From NCBI GenBank assembly GCA_001972305.1, contig BDDD01002037.1, positions 62,001-126,000 on the forward strand: a stretch of DNA of 64,000 nt, read 5' to 3'. The notes beneath the pieces were generated by a model. The model was given only the letters and a program-made list of their open reading frames with translations, was not told where the DNA came from and did no database searches. This stretch comes from Cephalotus follicularis (Eukaryota; Streptophyta; Magnoliopsida; Oxalidales; Cephalotaceae). A program made the translations under genes and the position numbers. Shown piece after piece: positions 33,123-44,598 of the stretch (position 1 is its first letter; each line of letters opens with the position of its first letter).

Positions 33123-33959
33123 CTAAAGGAGAAATATACAACGTAAGATCTCACCTGGTGGCATATCTAGTGTTGTCATATCCGTCCCTCTGAGAAGGGA
33201 GTAGACTCTTGCTGTGGTCCTTGGTCTGCTACCACCAGCTCTGGCTGTACTGGTGTGGGGTACTGTATAACTCATTCTCTGCGCTCCTGCAGCAAGGTAA
33301 TGGGACCAGTCCATAAAACGATACTCATACTGAGATACAGTCCCATTACCTTGCCACAGATAAAAAAACTCCTTTCTCTTCTCTTTAATGAACGTGGGTG
33401 GGAAGAAGTAATGTCTAAACTCCTTCTTAAACTTCTCCCACCTGATCTCTGCCAGGCTCTCGTGCCGAGATTCAAGAGCATCCCACCATCTTCGTGCACC
33501 TCTTGCAAGGAAGAAAGATGCATTCCTTGCCCTCGTGTCCTCTGCCATCTCCAACTGATCAAAGATCTCTTCTAGGCGGTTCAACCACACATCTGCATCC
33601 ATGGGGTCTCCTGTTCCCTCAAAGGATGTTGCTCCCAACCATTGCGTGCGTTCCATAGGAAGAGGTTGAGGTCTGGTCAAACCCATAGTTTGAGCCCACA
33701 TTGTCATCGCCTGCATCATCTCTATAGGTCCACTAGCAGGCATCAGAGGAGGCGTATGCGTAACTGACTGTGCTGCTAGGACTTGCTCCTCTGGTACCTG
33801 CTGCACTCCCTGCTCTTCAAATCCCACATGCGCTTCTTCCTCTGGCGCTTCCACAGGAACTTCTTGCTCTACTGTCTGGCGAGGAATCGCTCTTCCTCTG
33901 CCTCTGCCACGACCTCTTCCACGATCTGTACAACCTCCGCTGCGTGTCTCAGGTGGCAT
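33123..33959 (-). CDS. gag: Family-A gag, intact frame with capsid domain
   Basis: 278 residues from the ATG at 33957-33959, chosen because the plus-strand copy also begins MPP at its ATG. Residues 1-30 are Arg/Gly-rich and 30-70 Glu/Val/Gln-rich. Residues about 100-205 match the retrotransposon gag (capsid) family: FEGTGDPMDADVWLNRLEEI, ARRWWDALE, RWEKFKKEFRHYFFPP and GTVSQYEYRF. After DWSHY the frame jumps to RAGGSRPRTTARVYS, which in Tekay/Del polyproteins lies just before protease. The zinc knuckle in between is deleted in this copy, so RNA binding should be impaired. The tail MPPGEILRCIFLL then ends the frame. Open throughout; expression cannot be judged. Confidence 0.8.
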   Translation of the reverse strand: MPPETRSGGCTDRGRGRGRGRGRAIPRQTVEQEVPVEAPEEEAHVGFEEQGVQQVPEEQVLAAQSVTHTPPLMPASGPIEMMQAMTMWAQTMGLTRPQPLPMERTQWLGATSFEGTGDPMDADVWLNRLEEIFDQLEMAEDTRARNASFFLARGARRWWDALESRHESLAEIRWEKFKKEFRHYFFPPTFIKEKRKEFFYLWQGNGTVSQYEYRFMDWSHYLAAGAQRMSYTVPHTSTARAGGSRPRTTARVYSLLRGTDMTTLDMPPGEILRCIFLL

Positions 33960-34071
33960 CATCACATGCTAATGTATCACGAAAGCGTGGCAACCTAAAT
34001 GCAATGCATGAATGCAACCCAACATGATACCCCACTAACTAACAAAGAAAGCGCAAGGAAAACGCAAACCT

Positions 34072-34085
34072 TCTCTCTGATACCA
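34072..34085 (-). other. Primer binding site of minus-strand A element
   Basis: Minus strand reads TGGTATCAGAGAGA, starting three bases inside the 5' LTR end. It matches initiator Met-tRNA for its first eleven bases. Confidence 0.8.
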
Positions 34086-34088
34086 TGC

Positions 34089-37000
34089 TGTCAGGACCCG
34101 TTCCCGCTAACTCTATGGGACACGTGCCCTGCTGGGGATGGCGCTCCTCTTGCCAACAACCCTCTTAAACTAAGACTGCCCGAGGAGAAAGCCTGGGCTG
34201 GGCTGGGCACGCAGCTAACTGGGCAGCCGAGGCAAAGGATCCAACTCCACTCCTGCTCATGCCCCTAGCACAACTTACAACCAAAGCTCCAAACGCGCCG
34301 TATCACTTATGCCCAAAGCTTTACTTAACCAAGGCTCCAAAACGTGCCGCATCACTTAAGCCCCACGTGCTCCTCACATGGTCACTTAACTTAACGTGCA
34401 AAATCATGCCCGGGGAGAGCACCACGTGCAACTCACGAGCCCACATAACCACCTGTGGTCCAACATGCCCGAGGACACTCCTTGTCCTCGGGTCTTGCTC
34501 TTTCCCAGGCTAAAACATCCTTAGCCCAAGTTCCAAAACGCTGCGCATAACTAACGCCCAGGGAGAAAATGACAAAAGGGCCAGGGGAGAAACCCACGCC
34601 TGCCTCACGTGCTCACTTAAAATCCCCTGGAGATTACGCATACATACATTGTCCCCCGGCCTACAATCCTGCTTAACTCAACAACACAACTAACATCAAA
34701 ACGCACAGCATAACTTAAAACATAAGGCGCTTAACATATAACTCGTCATAGGCCTTACTTCTAACCTGGCACCCCTGGCCACTCTCTCCAGGGACACCTT
34801 CCTTGCTCCCTTGTCAAGGCCAACCATCAACATCACCCTAGGGACACCCTACCTCCCCGGGGTAAGCTCTTTAAACAAAAACCTTTGCTCCCAAGCATAA
34901 CATAACACCCATGATGGGCTCATCCCCGCTATACTAGCCGGGGGACTCTCTAGCTCCCCTGCCAGGCATGGGATCACAAAACTCAAAACCTGAAAAGTTC
35001 ATAAAAACACATGATAAAAACATCTGTCAACTCAAAACATCCATAACATATCTCAAAAGTATAAAACCGTTACATATATTGTTCCCTGGCATACATACAC
35101 TGCCTTCCCTGGCAGGCAAAAGAACAACAAAGCTTACTGTCTATACAAAAGGTAAACTCTCAGATACTCAACTACAAAAGAAGGGTAACAGAACCCAAAG
35201 AATGCCCCATGCTATGCAAGTTCTAAATGCCCGAGATGACGTTCCACGGTCTTGAGCTCAAAAACTACCTTGCTTAGCTATCTACTGCTGAGCTGGAGGG
35301 TCTCCTCCGGCTGGGTGGTCTGCAAAAGATTCTGTGAGGGGATTAGTCCAACTGACTAAGTGAATGAGAGCAAAACAACCTCTGGTACATTCTTTAAAAT
35401 GAATGTGTTGAAAGAAAGCTTACCATGAGCATGAAAAACTATCCCAACTGGGGAAAGGATTGTATACAAAGCATATCTCATGGCATACAATAAGGAAAAC
35501 CTCAAAGTACTTGAAAAAGTTACTCTTTCTCTGCTTAGTTGATTGTAGAACGTTCATAAAAGCTGAAATAAACTTAAGAGTAAAACTGATTAAAAAGAAA
35601 CATATATGATAAAGAACTGGGGTCCTTCCCGGCCAAACATCTAAGGAGAACAACTAAGCTAGGAACTGGATTTTCCTTGCTCTGCTGATCTAAGTCAAAG
35701 CCTACTGGTTACATAATATAGTTGCCAACTTATAGTGGCGCTGAGATGATCTAGGCCAAAGCCTGCTTGGCAGTAACTGTCGAGAACCCATGCTTCCCTC
35801 TGTACTTGCTATTTCTTTGCTTTGCTTGCTTATCTGGGCTGATGGCATGACTGCTGAGGACAAATTCCTCCTCTAGAAGATTTACTGAAAGGCTCTAATC
35901 TCTACTCTGGAAACTTAGCTCTGCTGTACTCAAACCCTAAACACCATCATAGACAATAGTGTAAAGGCGATCCATGTAGGACCTGAGGACAGTCTCGCCT
36001 GGCTTCCTATCATAGATGTTCACGTAAAAAGAATGTTTTAAAATTTATAGCCGCAATTGCACGGATCATGCAGTAACGGGTCGAACGCAGGGAAACGTAA
36101 ACTAGTTATAATTTATCCAACCTAGGCGAAGTATACCAAATTTGAGATAAACTATTAAAAACTACTCCAGCTTCACCGACAAGATGAGTGTGGATTTTAA
36201 TCAGACAAACAAAGTGTGTGCGAAGGCAGAAATATTGAAGAACAAATAAAATATTCAAGGATTTTTTACTGATGGAATTGAAACAATAACAATATAGGCT
36301 TTGTTCTAACCCAAAACCCTAAAGAAACTAGCTACAAAACATTAAGTAAACTAAACTAAAAAATAGACAAAGAAGTAAAAGACGGCTAATACTATGTTTT
36401 TTACCCTACTGTGTTGTGCCGTCTCTCATGTTACAATATATATATATATACTGCCCACAACCCTAAAGCATTAACAATTGTCCACTTTGCAAGCCGAAAA
36501 TGTTTATTTATTTTTCCTTTTCTGTGTTTTGCGGCGCATGTTGGAATTGTATGCATGCATGGAATTACTGGCGCATGTTGGCGTTGTATGACTGGTTGCT
36601 GAGGCGTATGGATGATGTATGAGCATTGGCTGGATGGACGCGTGGCGGCTACTGATTGGAGTTCATGGAGAAGATGGGCGTGCATGGAATGGATGCTAAG
36701 TGCTTGCGGCGTTATGTTGCATGGGTTGATGAAGGCTTTGGCAAAATTGGAATTGGAAGAGCAAATCTGATGGCGACACGTGGCATCTTGACAACAAATG
36801 CTTCAATGTTTGTTTTCTTGCAATATCTCTTCTTCGGATCTTCAAAATGAGTTAGCCCAAGAACAAAAAGTGCTCCAAATAATTTTATGAACAAAATGAG
36901 CCCAATATTCAATATCTTCCGAGCTTTAAATTTTGACTTCTCTCGCTTAAGTGGGTGCACTATTTAATCGATCGTTGATTTCAAACCACTTTAACTCGAA

Positions 37001-38008
37001 AAGTAACGTTTTAGTTTCATTTTGTTTTATTCCCCAATAATGAGATAATACTCGAAAATCAAATAAACACCACCACAGTAGTCTATTCCAAGCATAAAAA
37101 TATAATAAATAAATCATTAAAATCACACATTTTTATGCTAAACAATAGACAATAGTAGGCCGAGGAGGTTGGAGCTATGTACATAGTGCTCGGCTGCACT
37201 CAAACCCTAAACACCATCATAGACAATAGTGTAAAGGAGATCCAGGTATGGAACCCGGGGGCAGACTCACTCAACTTCCCATCATAGACAATAGTAGGTT
37301 AAGGAGTGGGGTTGAGCACGTATGCGTTACCTTATCTGGAAAGTGACTAATTCACTTGATGAACTTGAGCTCTAATGCTCAAGAAACTCTCTTTCTCTCT
37401 CTTCTGTCAAGGGAAACATACAAAGATGCTAGGGAAACAAATTCCCGTTAGAAAGCTCTCACTGTACGGGAGATTAGAAACTGAAAGAGTTATCAAGAAC
37501 ATCATGAAACATATAGAAACATAGAAAGGATGTCCCACTCATAGTTCTTGCTATTTCCTTGGACCCTAACGTCACTTCTCTTCTGCTACACTCTTCCTCT
37601 GTATTGTCTTCTTCTTTCCTTGTCCGCTTGCTCATCTTGCTGGGGTCGGACACTTCAAGCTCCCTCTAGTCTAGGTGCTAAAAACGGAAGGAAGAAGAAA
37701 ACTAGAACTCTCTCTCTCTAAAACTCTCTAAACTGCTGAAGCTAGAAGAAAGGATGACTAGAACTCAAAAAGTCTCCACACTAATCCCAACTTAAGCCGT
37801 CAAACGTCTCGGGATATGGAAGCTTCCTCAACAAGCTTTGCACTTAAGTCCTCCAACTATTACTAATCATGCTTTACACTTGCGCTTATGACATAAATAA
37901 CACTTAACTTTTCTCTCTCACTCAAATAAGTCCAAAGCCCATAAAAAAAATTATACACCATAGAAAAAGTTTTCCTCTTAGGCTCAAAAATAGCTACGGG
38001 GCGTTACA
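34089..38008 (-). mobile_element. 5' LTR of minus-strand A element, interrupted
   Basis: It aligns with the 3' LTR end to end once the insertion at 36017-37144 and one copy of ATAGA are removed, giving 2787 bases against 2784. On the plus strand it starts TGTCAGGACCCG and ends GGGGCGTTACA. Visible differences from the 3' LTR are scattered single bases. Confidence 0.9.
36017..37144. mobile_element. Solo LTR (1128 bp) in A 5' LTR
   Basis: Starts TGTTCACG and ends GCTAAACA with inverted TGTT/AACA tips and a perfect 5-bp duplication ATAGA (36012-36016 and 37145-37149). The other A LTRs read straight through this point. The family is not recognised; it differs from every other LTR here. Contains a short (AT)n near 36437. 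The open frames at 36411-36850 have no known domain. Confidence 0.9.
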
Positions 38009-38013
38009 CCCTT

Positions 38014-39802
38014 GGCCGATGTTGAACACAAAGGACATGCAAACTAAGTAGTACCACTCTATATCAAATAGATCTTCAGGGGATAATGATGTTGATCGCC
38101 TTCTGGCTTGTGGGCTGCTCTCACCGACCGAAAGGGACTCATAAAGTTCTCTCAGTTGCTCACTCCTCTACAAAACCAATTGATCTACATTTATCTTCAT
38201 TGATTAGACTATTTTCCTCGTCTTAATATCGCCATTATAGTATCCATCACCCCACTCTATGAACCTATAGAAGCCATTGGGATTAGTAATAAGAGTGGCA
38301 ATTGGGTCATGTAAATGGGTGCCAGGGGTTGAATTTATACATTAGTTACCTAATCTTGAAGCCAAATAAAATGCATGGCACACAAATGCTAAATCTCAAA
38401 ATATACAATTTGTTATATGGAGAAGGAAAAAACCCTAGAAAACCTGGAATTTCATCCCTCTACATAACAGTCTGCAATGTCATCTCCACTACCCTGCAGC
38501 CAGTGTAAACAAACAAACCAGAGGCAACTATGCAAGCCAACAAATGGATACCAACAGACCTCATGAAACAAAGAGGTAGGCCAGTAAACAAGCAAACCCC
38601 CAGGCCGCTGCACACCATACCAGACCGAGTACCAGACTAGACCAGTAATTAGACCAGCAATGCATGAAAGCATTTTAGAATCCCAGACCAGGCAAGGACT
38701 AGAGCAGGAACCATTTCATACTAGACCAGCAAACCCCAAGACCGCTATGCAGCATCCCAGACTAGCAGACTAGCATTGACAGACTTACAAGTAGCCCAGA
38801 GCAGTCCCACCATGCTTGTATTGAACAAGAGCAGGCCAGAACCCTGTCAGACCAGCAAGCCATCAGGCCACTGTGCCATAGACCAGACTGACATTCCGAA
38901 CTAGCATTGCATATATAGTAGGTAACTGAGCACTATCCCTGACCAATAACACCCAGACACGGTACAACAGAGAGGCCAGAGCACTATTCTAGACCAACAG
39001 TGAGATTATCCACTTCAGCGCCAGATAAGATCAGCAGACCAAGAGAAACCATACCAGCAAACCAGCCACGCCTCCAGAACTGAACCATCAAATCCACTTC
39101 CCTCTAGCATCCCAGTGCATAGAGGCCCGAACCAAAATACCCTCACCACTCTAACTCTGCTACACAAAAGCCAAAACAAAATACCCAAGCCGTACATATC
39201 AAAGCCACACCTAAACCACCACCCTCAAACCCACTACCCCATTCAACATATACAAAAGGACCAAGCCAGTGAAAAAAAAAAGGATAGAGGTGAAACACAT
39301 AAAAAAGGGAAAGAATCTTAGATGTGCCTAACTGGAGCTTCGACAAGCTTTGGTCCAATCTATGCATTCCTCTTTGTGACTCTCCATGAATCGGTCACCA
39401 CCCCATACTCGCTGCTTTCATTCCACCAAACTCGTTGAGTCAATTCACGAGCCACCAAAACCATCAAGATGCCAGTGAAAACCCTCACAATACCCTCACC
39501 AGCTCTGACCTACACCTCCTGAGTACTAATCCGTATTCTGAAGCCACCATGGAGCGTCGATCGCTTTTAGTATTTCCCTTTCATGCTACTGACTCCTTTG
39601 TGTGATGGTTATGTGCTTGTGTTGTGGTTCAAAAGGGAAGAGAGTGAGAAGAGTGAGGGCTGAAGTGAGTGGGTTTCATTTGGAGAGATCGAGAGAGGAG
39701 GAGGGACTGCGTGTTAGTTGTGGTGAGGTGAGAGAGATAAGAGGCATTTGAGCAGCTAAAATTTTGAAACTGAGTGTGGAGATATTGGCGATATAAAATG
39801 CA
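38014..39802. other. CACTA right arm, no gene recognised
   Basis: 38500-39060 is a degenerate low-complexity region rich in 'agaccagc' and 'cagacca' words. The rest has only short frames. A minus-strand stretch near 38150-38300 translates to a partly open, unrecognised peptide with stops. I find no transposase motif. Confidence 0.5.
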
Positions 39803-40002
39803 CCCTTTGAAACGGTTAAGAATCACAGTTTCACAAGGCGCATCTTTTTGAAACGGTTGACATCTACCATTTCAAAGGTATGCGCCTTTTGACACGGTAG
39901 CTGTTTACCGTTTCAAAAAGGGGGGCCTTTTGAAACGGTAATTCTTAACCGTTTCAAAAGGTTGTACTTTTTGAAACGGCTAAGACGTAGCCATTTCAAA
40001 AG
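39803..40002. repeat. Five tandem hairpin repeats at the CACTA right end
   Basis: Five consecutive inverted-repeat units of about 35 bases (starting 39803, 39844, 39885, 39926 and 39967). Each is TTTTGAAACGG, a spacer, then CCGTTTCAAAA or a mutated form. The fourth has 14-base arms CCTTTTGAAACGGT. Subterminal repeats of CACTA elements are known to bind transposase; here each is itself a hairpin. Confidence 0.85.
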
Positions 40003-40038
40003 GTTGCGTTTCAAAAAACCCTTTTTCTTGAAGTGTTC

Positions 40039-40293
40039 ATTTCCATCATGAAGGTTATGGATATTAGACCACATTATATGGGGGAGAATGGAATATCACT
40101 TTAGGGGTGAAACTACGGGGATCACCGCATTGTGGATGTAAATACTGAAGTACGGTATGAAATGGAATTATGGAAATACGGTGCAAAAATAGAAAAAAAT
40201 TATGTTACGATACAGTACAGTTAATGTGGTCAGTGTTATTTCGGCCCTACTCCGCTACGACCCAAAAGGGTGGGTAGACGGTGGTAGTACTTG
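40039..40293 (+). mobile_element. Gypsy C1 LTR, part right of the CACTA
   Basis: Continues the C1 LTR: 'aggttatggatattagaccacat' aligns with 'ggttagggattctggcccacat' at 41533 of C2, and 'cgctacgacc...gtagacggtgg' aligns with C2 on both sides of C2's own insertion. It breaks at 40294, where the C2 element begins. Confidence 0.75.
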
Positions 40294-41039
40294 TAAGCCC
40301 TGAGTTTTGAATGTAACTGTTTGTACTATAAAATATTGGACGGTATTGTATGATGGCGTGGCATGTATATGGTATTATCATATTTTCCTTTTTTTTGGCT
40401 GTTTTTGGATAGTGTGGGTTCGAGCGAAGCTAGGGTAAGGTTCTGGGTTTTTCACCCAAGGAAGTTGATATATAGATGGTTCGACTCATTCAATCTCATT
40501 CCATTTTCTCATTTAACTTTCTAGGGAGACAGTGAGAGAAGGATTTAGAGAGATAGAGGTCAGAATCAAGCAAGGAAGGAGTCTTTGGATTCGTAGCAGA
40601 GTGTAGAACTTAAGGGAATGATCAGATCGAGGATTAAACAGCAAATCCTTCCAGATCTGTATCTCAATAGTTTTTGAGGTAAGTTCTACATATATGCTTT
40701 GAATTCATGCATATTGATGAATGGAATGATTTTATAGTTATGTATTGATAGATCTATGCTTGATGGATGAGTTAGAGTTAACTGTATGGTCAATTACTGC
40801 TCATAATAGAAATCTGAGAGAGAGTGGAGATTTTAAGGTTTATAGGCCTAATCTCTTCTCTTCGCTGATTATTGATCCACGGGTACGGATCTAGGGTTGT
40901 AAAGTTGTTTTCAAGTTATAATCGACCATTGGGGCTTATAGCTCCCTTGGATGAAGTGTTAAACTGATTTAAATGGATTTGGGTTGAATTATGAACTATT
41001 AACAGCTGTATTTGTCATTCTGTTAAGTCCAAACCCATC

Positions 41040-41275
41040 AGCGCTTTGACAAAAGCATCGACGCTATTCTTAGTTGTTGACTGTCGACACCCGCTTAAAC
41101 TGTCGGCGCTTAAACGCAAACCATCGACGCTTTGCCTAGTATATGAACTGTCGATGCTCTGTGCAGTTGTCTACGTTTTATGAGAGACATTCCTAAACCG
41201 TTGACGCTTGAGTGTAAGGCATCACCACTTTGCACTTCAAACGGTCGACACTTAGCAGCAAAAAGTCGGCGTTTT
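41040..41275. repeat. GTCGAC-core motif array in C2 LTR
   Basis: Counterpart of the C1 array with more decayed copies ('aaagcatcgacgct', 'actgtcgacacc', 'actgtcggcgctt', 'aaccatcgacgcttt', 'acggtcgacactt'). Confidence 0.7.
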
Positions 41276-41567
41276 GCTATGTTTTTATATGAAATGATAT
41301 GTTTTAATTCCAAATCTTTGTATATCCAAATGAGATCCATAGGAAGCCTCCCTAAGGCTGTGTAACCTATGAGAACCTCTTTTTAAACACAATCGATTCT
41401 TAAATCGATATTCAAGTGGATTTCAACAAGGTTTTCAATAAATAGTTTTATAGATGGAAGACCTATACGATCATAGATTATGCTTGACATTGTTTGAGAC
41501 TTGACGAGATATCCCACTCAGTCGTGGAGGTTAGGGATTCTGGCCCACATAGTCTGACAGATGTATG

Positions 41568-41840
41568 AACCTATGGGACCCATTTTAGGAGTGAACCTAC
41601 GGGTAGGCACCCATTGTGATTGGACCTATGGGGACACTGTCTTTAAAGAGACTAGCATTACTGGAGGATAGAACCTATGGGACCCACTTAGGAGTGAAAC
41701 TAAGGGTAGGCACCTATTGTGATTGGACCTATGAGGACCTCGTAAGCCTTACCGGAGGATAGAATCTATGGGACCCACTTTGGGGGTGAACCTACGGGTA
41801 GACACCGCATTGTGGTTGGACCTATGAGGACCTAGTATGA
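41568..41840. repeat. Tandem 'gaacctatgggaccca' repeats
   Basis: Three imperfect units of about 90-105 bases beginning near 41568, 41672 and 41761, each with 'cctatgggacccac/t' followed by 'ctacgggtaggcacc'. The C1 LTR keeps a single eroded unit near 40108. Confidence 0.75.
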
Positions 41841-41936
41841 CCTCATATGCCCAGTATGACCTTGTCCAAAAGAGACTAGTATTGAGGGGAGGGGGGGTGT
41901 TCATTTTGCTAGTGTTATCTCGCCTCTATCGGCTAC

Positions 41937-44598
41937 TGTTGGAAACACATTAAGGGTTGGGGAGTATTTTAGGGCATAGGTGTTCCATATGGTCAATTTT
42001 AATTTTTACCATTGAAGGATCTCCAAGCAAGGGAACCTATTAACCATTTATGTCCATAAATGTCCTCAATGTCCCAAGGATCTTTAATAATCATTCTAAT
42101 TGAACCAAAAACACCAAAATGGTGCCTCAAACTCATGGGTCAAGCATGGTATTTTTGGATCCCACCAAAAATGACAATTAGGGTTAGCAAAACAAACGCT
42201 AAGAAGCCGTGTGTTTCAAGCAACCAAAGGCAATTGTTTTTACCATAACAAGATACAAAAACACATTCACAAAATGGCTAGGGTTTCCCTTAAGAAAACC
42301 TAGGATGGCTGAAACAACAAGAAGACGAAAAGAGATGAATAAAGAGGATCCATTACCTCCGCTGATGGCTCATTCCTTCTAGTGCTCTCTTTACACTTTA
42401 TCTCCTTTTCTTGTCGTCTAAGCTCCATCACCAAGGCTCCAAGATCGCGGGTTCAATGTTTGCAAAGAACCCCGAGAGTTTCAAGACCTCACACACTCAA
42501 AATAACTAAGTTAGAACTAACATCACTTGCCATGTAAGGTCATCCTTGGATAATGGAGTTCTCCAAGTGACCTAGTCGCAAGGAGAGTTCTAACACCTAA
42601 ACGTAGTAGTCAAAACAAGTAAAGGTATCCTACAATGTGTAGAATACCTCCACCTTTAATGACTAGAAGAATGGGTAGAGACGAGATGAGTGTATAGGCT
42701 TTCTTCTTCAAGCACCTAGCTTTTCTCTGCAATGGCTTCCATGAAGAATGAATGAAGAAAGGAAGAAGAGAGAGTTTGAGGGAGCTTCAGGTGAGAGCTC
42801 TAGAGAGAGTGGAATGTTGTGTGTGTTGAATTATGTGACTCTTAGTCTCACATTCAAGCCTTCCTAAGGCCGGCCAAGCATGTGAGAAAGAGTAAGGCAC
42901 ACTATACTTCTGTCTTTTTGTGCCTTTACCTATAACCTTACCTTCACATGGGCTTGAGTGTCCTACACTGACACTCAAGCCTTTGACCACATGCCAAATA
43001 TTCACTAGAAGACAAGATGGAGGTAGCTAGGCATGGGATAAAGAGGGCTTGGCCGAAACATGCTTCCCAAGCATGCTAAATTTGGCCCAATGTGCTTCAT
43101 ATACACACATGCCCAATATGGCCCAAATGCACTCTCATACAAGCCCAAATTAAGGCATATAGCTTATGTGTCCTAAACTCAAACTTGAAGCCCATTTAAT
43201 CCTCACTTTAGTACACATGGTGGGGTGGCTAAAGAAGGGGGATTGGGACGAATATGTTGTGCTCTTCTCAACCTGAATTCAAAAATGGCATGCACACACC
43301 AATGTGCATACCTAGCCGCCCCTTTCTCTCTTCTAATCACACCATGTGATTACTTGTAATACAATTAACCTTTGAATAGAGTAATTTGATTATTGTGAAG
43401 CTAAAAACTTAGCTAATTAAATTAATCATGCAAAGTAATATTCATGCTAACCTCTTACCTAATGACATATGCCTTGCATGTATGTCAACAAATCTACTAA
43501 TCAGGTGGGACCCTAAAGTTCAGTTTGGAATCTAGTACGAATGATAAATTTCCTGGAACATCCCAAAGCTCCGGTATGACCACCCTACTAGTCCTTGACT
43601 CTCCATGTGGCCCCAGAATGATATCCTATAACTTCTGGATCCGTGGAATCAATTCCTAATTAATTTCCACGTTAATTAAATGATAGCTGGCTAAACCAAT
43701 ACTTTCTACTGTAGTTAGCATGTGTGCAGTGTTTCTCTCATCATACTTGGCTCCGATCGTGGTCTAGAGTATGGATTAAGTGTCACCCTATAAGAAAGCC
43801 GCGATGACTATAAATCATGTTACACATTGCGACTATCGGTGGACCTCTCCAGAAATTTGTCCCAGTCCACCGGTATCTGATCAGGGTTTTAGCAAGACTG
43901 TAATGGACACAGATAGTATAGAGCCGGTCACCCAATTCTATGGGTGTGATGATCCTTTGTCGCACGCTCGCTCACACTCGCACATAGATCCCACAAGACC
44001 CAAAGACAAGCCGTTTGTCGAATTTATGAGCTAGGTAAGCCATAAATCAAAGTCAGGTAGTCACTATGCAATGTCAAGCACCCGCTTAGGTCTAAGGAAC
44101 ATTGCAGGTCACGTATGGCCAACTAGGCACCTAGTAACTATACACTACCGACACAGATAGGAATCCTATTGACATAGGTAACATACCACTAGCATGCACC
44201 CCGCAATTACCCCTAAGCTCTAGCCCGATGGTAATGAGATACTCCATCATCCACTGTTGGGATGCGAGGACAACCACAACAAGTATATCCGATTTTACGG
44301 TTGCTCCAAGATAGTGAATGTACGATTTGGAACATTTGTCACAAGGAGTAAGATAGTCGTTCTCATAACACCTAGGCATGACATCCAACCCTTTTATGTG
44401 ACGGGCGCCATGTTTGGTTTTAGTTTACTTTAAACTGAGAAATTAATAACCCAATATGGGATATCATACATGACATGCCATAATTAATTAGAATTCGCAC
44501 AAAGTAACATAAAATGAATATAAGATTGTATATATAAGGTGAATTACATATTTACATATATCTACCTCGTGGATTTTAGGGTCACCCTATACCTAATA
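41937..44598. mobile_element. 2.66-kb insertion, probable solo LTR, in C2 LTR
   Basis: Begins TGTTGGAAACAC after GCTAC (41932-41936) and ends just before GCTAT (44599-44603), which continues the C2 LTR. The C1 LTR reads across this point as 'cgctacgaccc'. The near-match GCTAC/GCTAT fits a mutated 5-bp duplication. The right tip is TA where CA would be expected, so the LTR identity is likely, not proven. No RT, integrase or gag motif inside. Family unknown, perhaps copia from the TGTTGGAAA start. Confidence 0.65.

Larger units (their letters stand above)
30211..38008 (-). mobile_element. Complete non-autonomous gypsy A element (TR-GAG-like)
   Basis: Both LTRs are present (30211-32994 and 34089-38008) and a perfect 5-bp duplication CCCTT flanks the whole (30206-30210 and 38009-38013). 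Between the LTRs lie only about 1.09 kb: PBS, gag and PPT. There is no protease, RT, RNase H or integrase and no room for them. The same gag-stop-PPT arrangement occurs in the plus-strand copy at 1179-1596, so the lack of pol is a property of the family and not an accident of this copy. It resembles described TR-GAG elements, which need pol proteins in trans. The 5' LTR contains a 1128-bp solo LTR. Confidence 0.9.
18511..40035. mobile_element. CACTA (En/Spm-type) DNA transposon hosting nested elements
   Basis: The left end CGCTACAAAAAAACAGGCC and the right end (minus strand) CACTTCAAGAAAAAGGG are imperfect inverted repeats of the CACTACAAGAAA type and are flanked by the 3-bp duplication TTC (18508-18510 and 40036-40038), the duplication length known for CACTA elements. 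Both ends carry subterminal TTTTGAAACGG inverted repeats. Removing it joins two halves of the C1 LTR that align to the uninterrupted C2 LTR. Its own sequence is about 4.3 kb (18511-20437, 29863-30205 and 38014-40035); the rest is the nested B and A elements. I recognise no TNP1/TNP2-type transposase, so it is probably non-autonomous or gutted. Confidence 0.85.

Noticed and set aside
33272..33562. 96-residue minus-strand ORF overlapping family-A gag
   Set aside because: Alternative frame of the same gag with no independent features.
38150..38300. Possible GRF-type zinc finger or transposase relic on the minus strand (reads NPNGFYRFIEW with later stops)
   Set aside because: No conserved Cys/His pattern and several stops; too weak to name.
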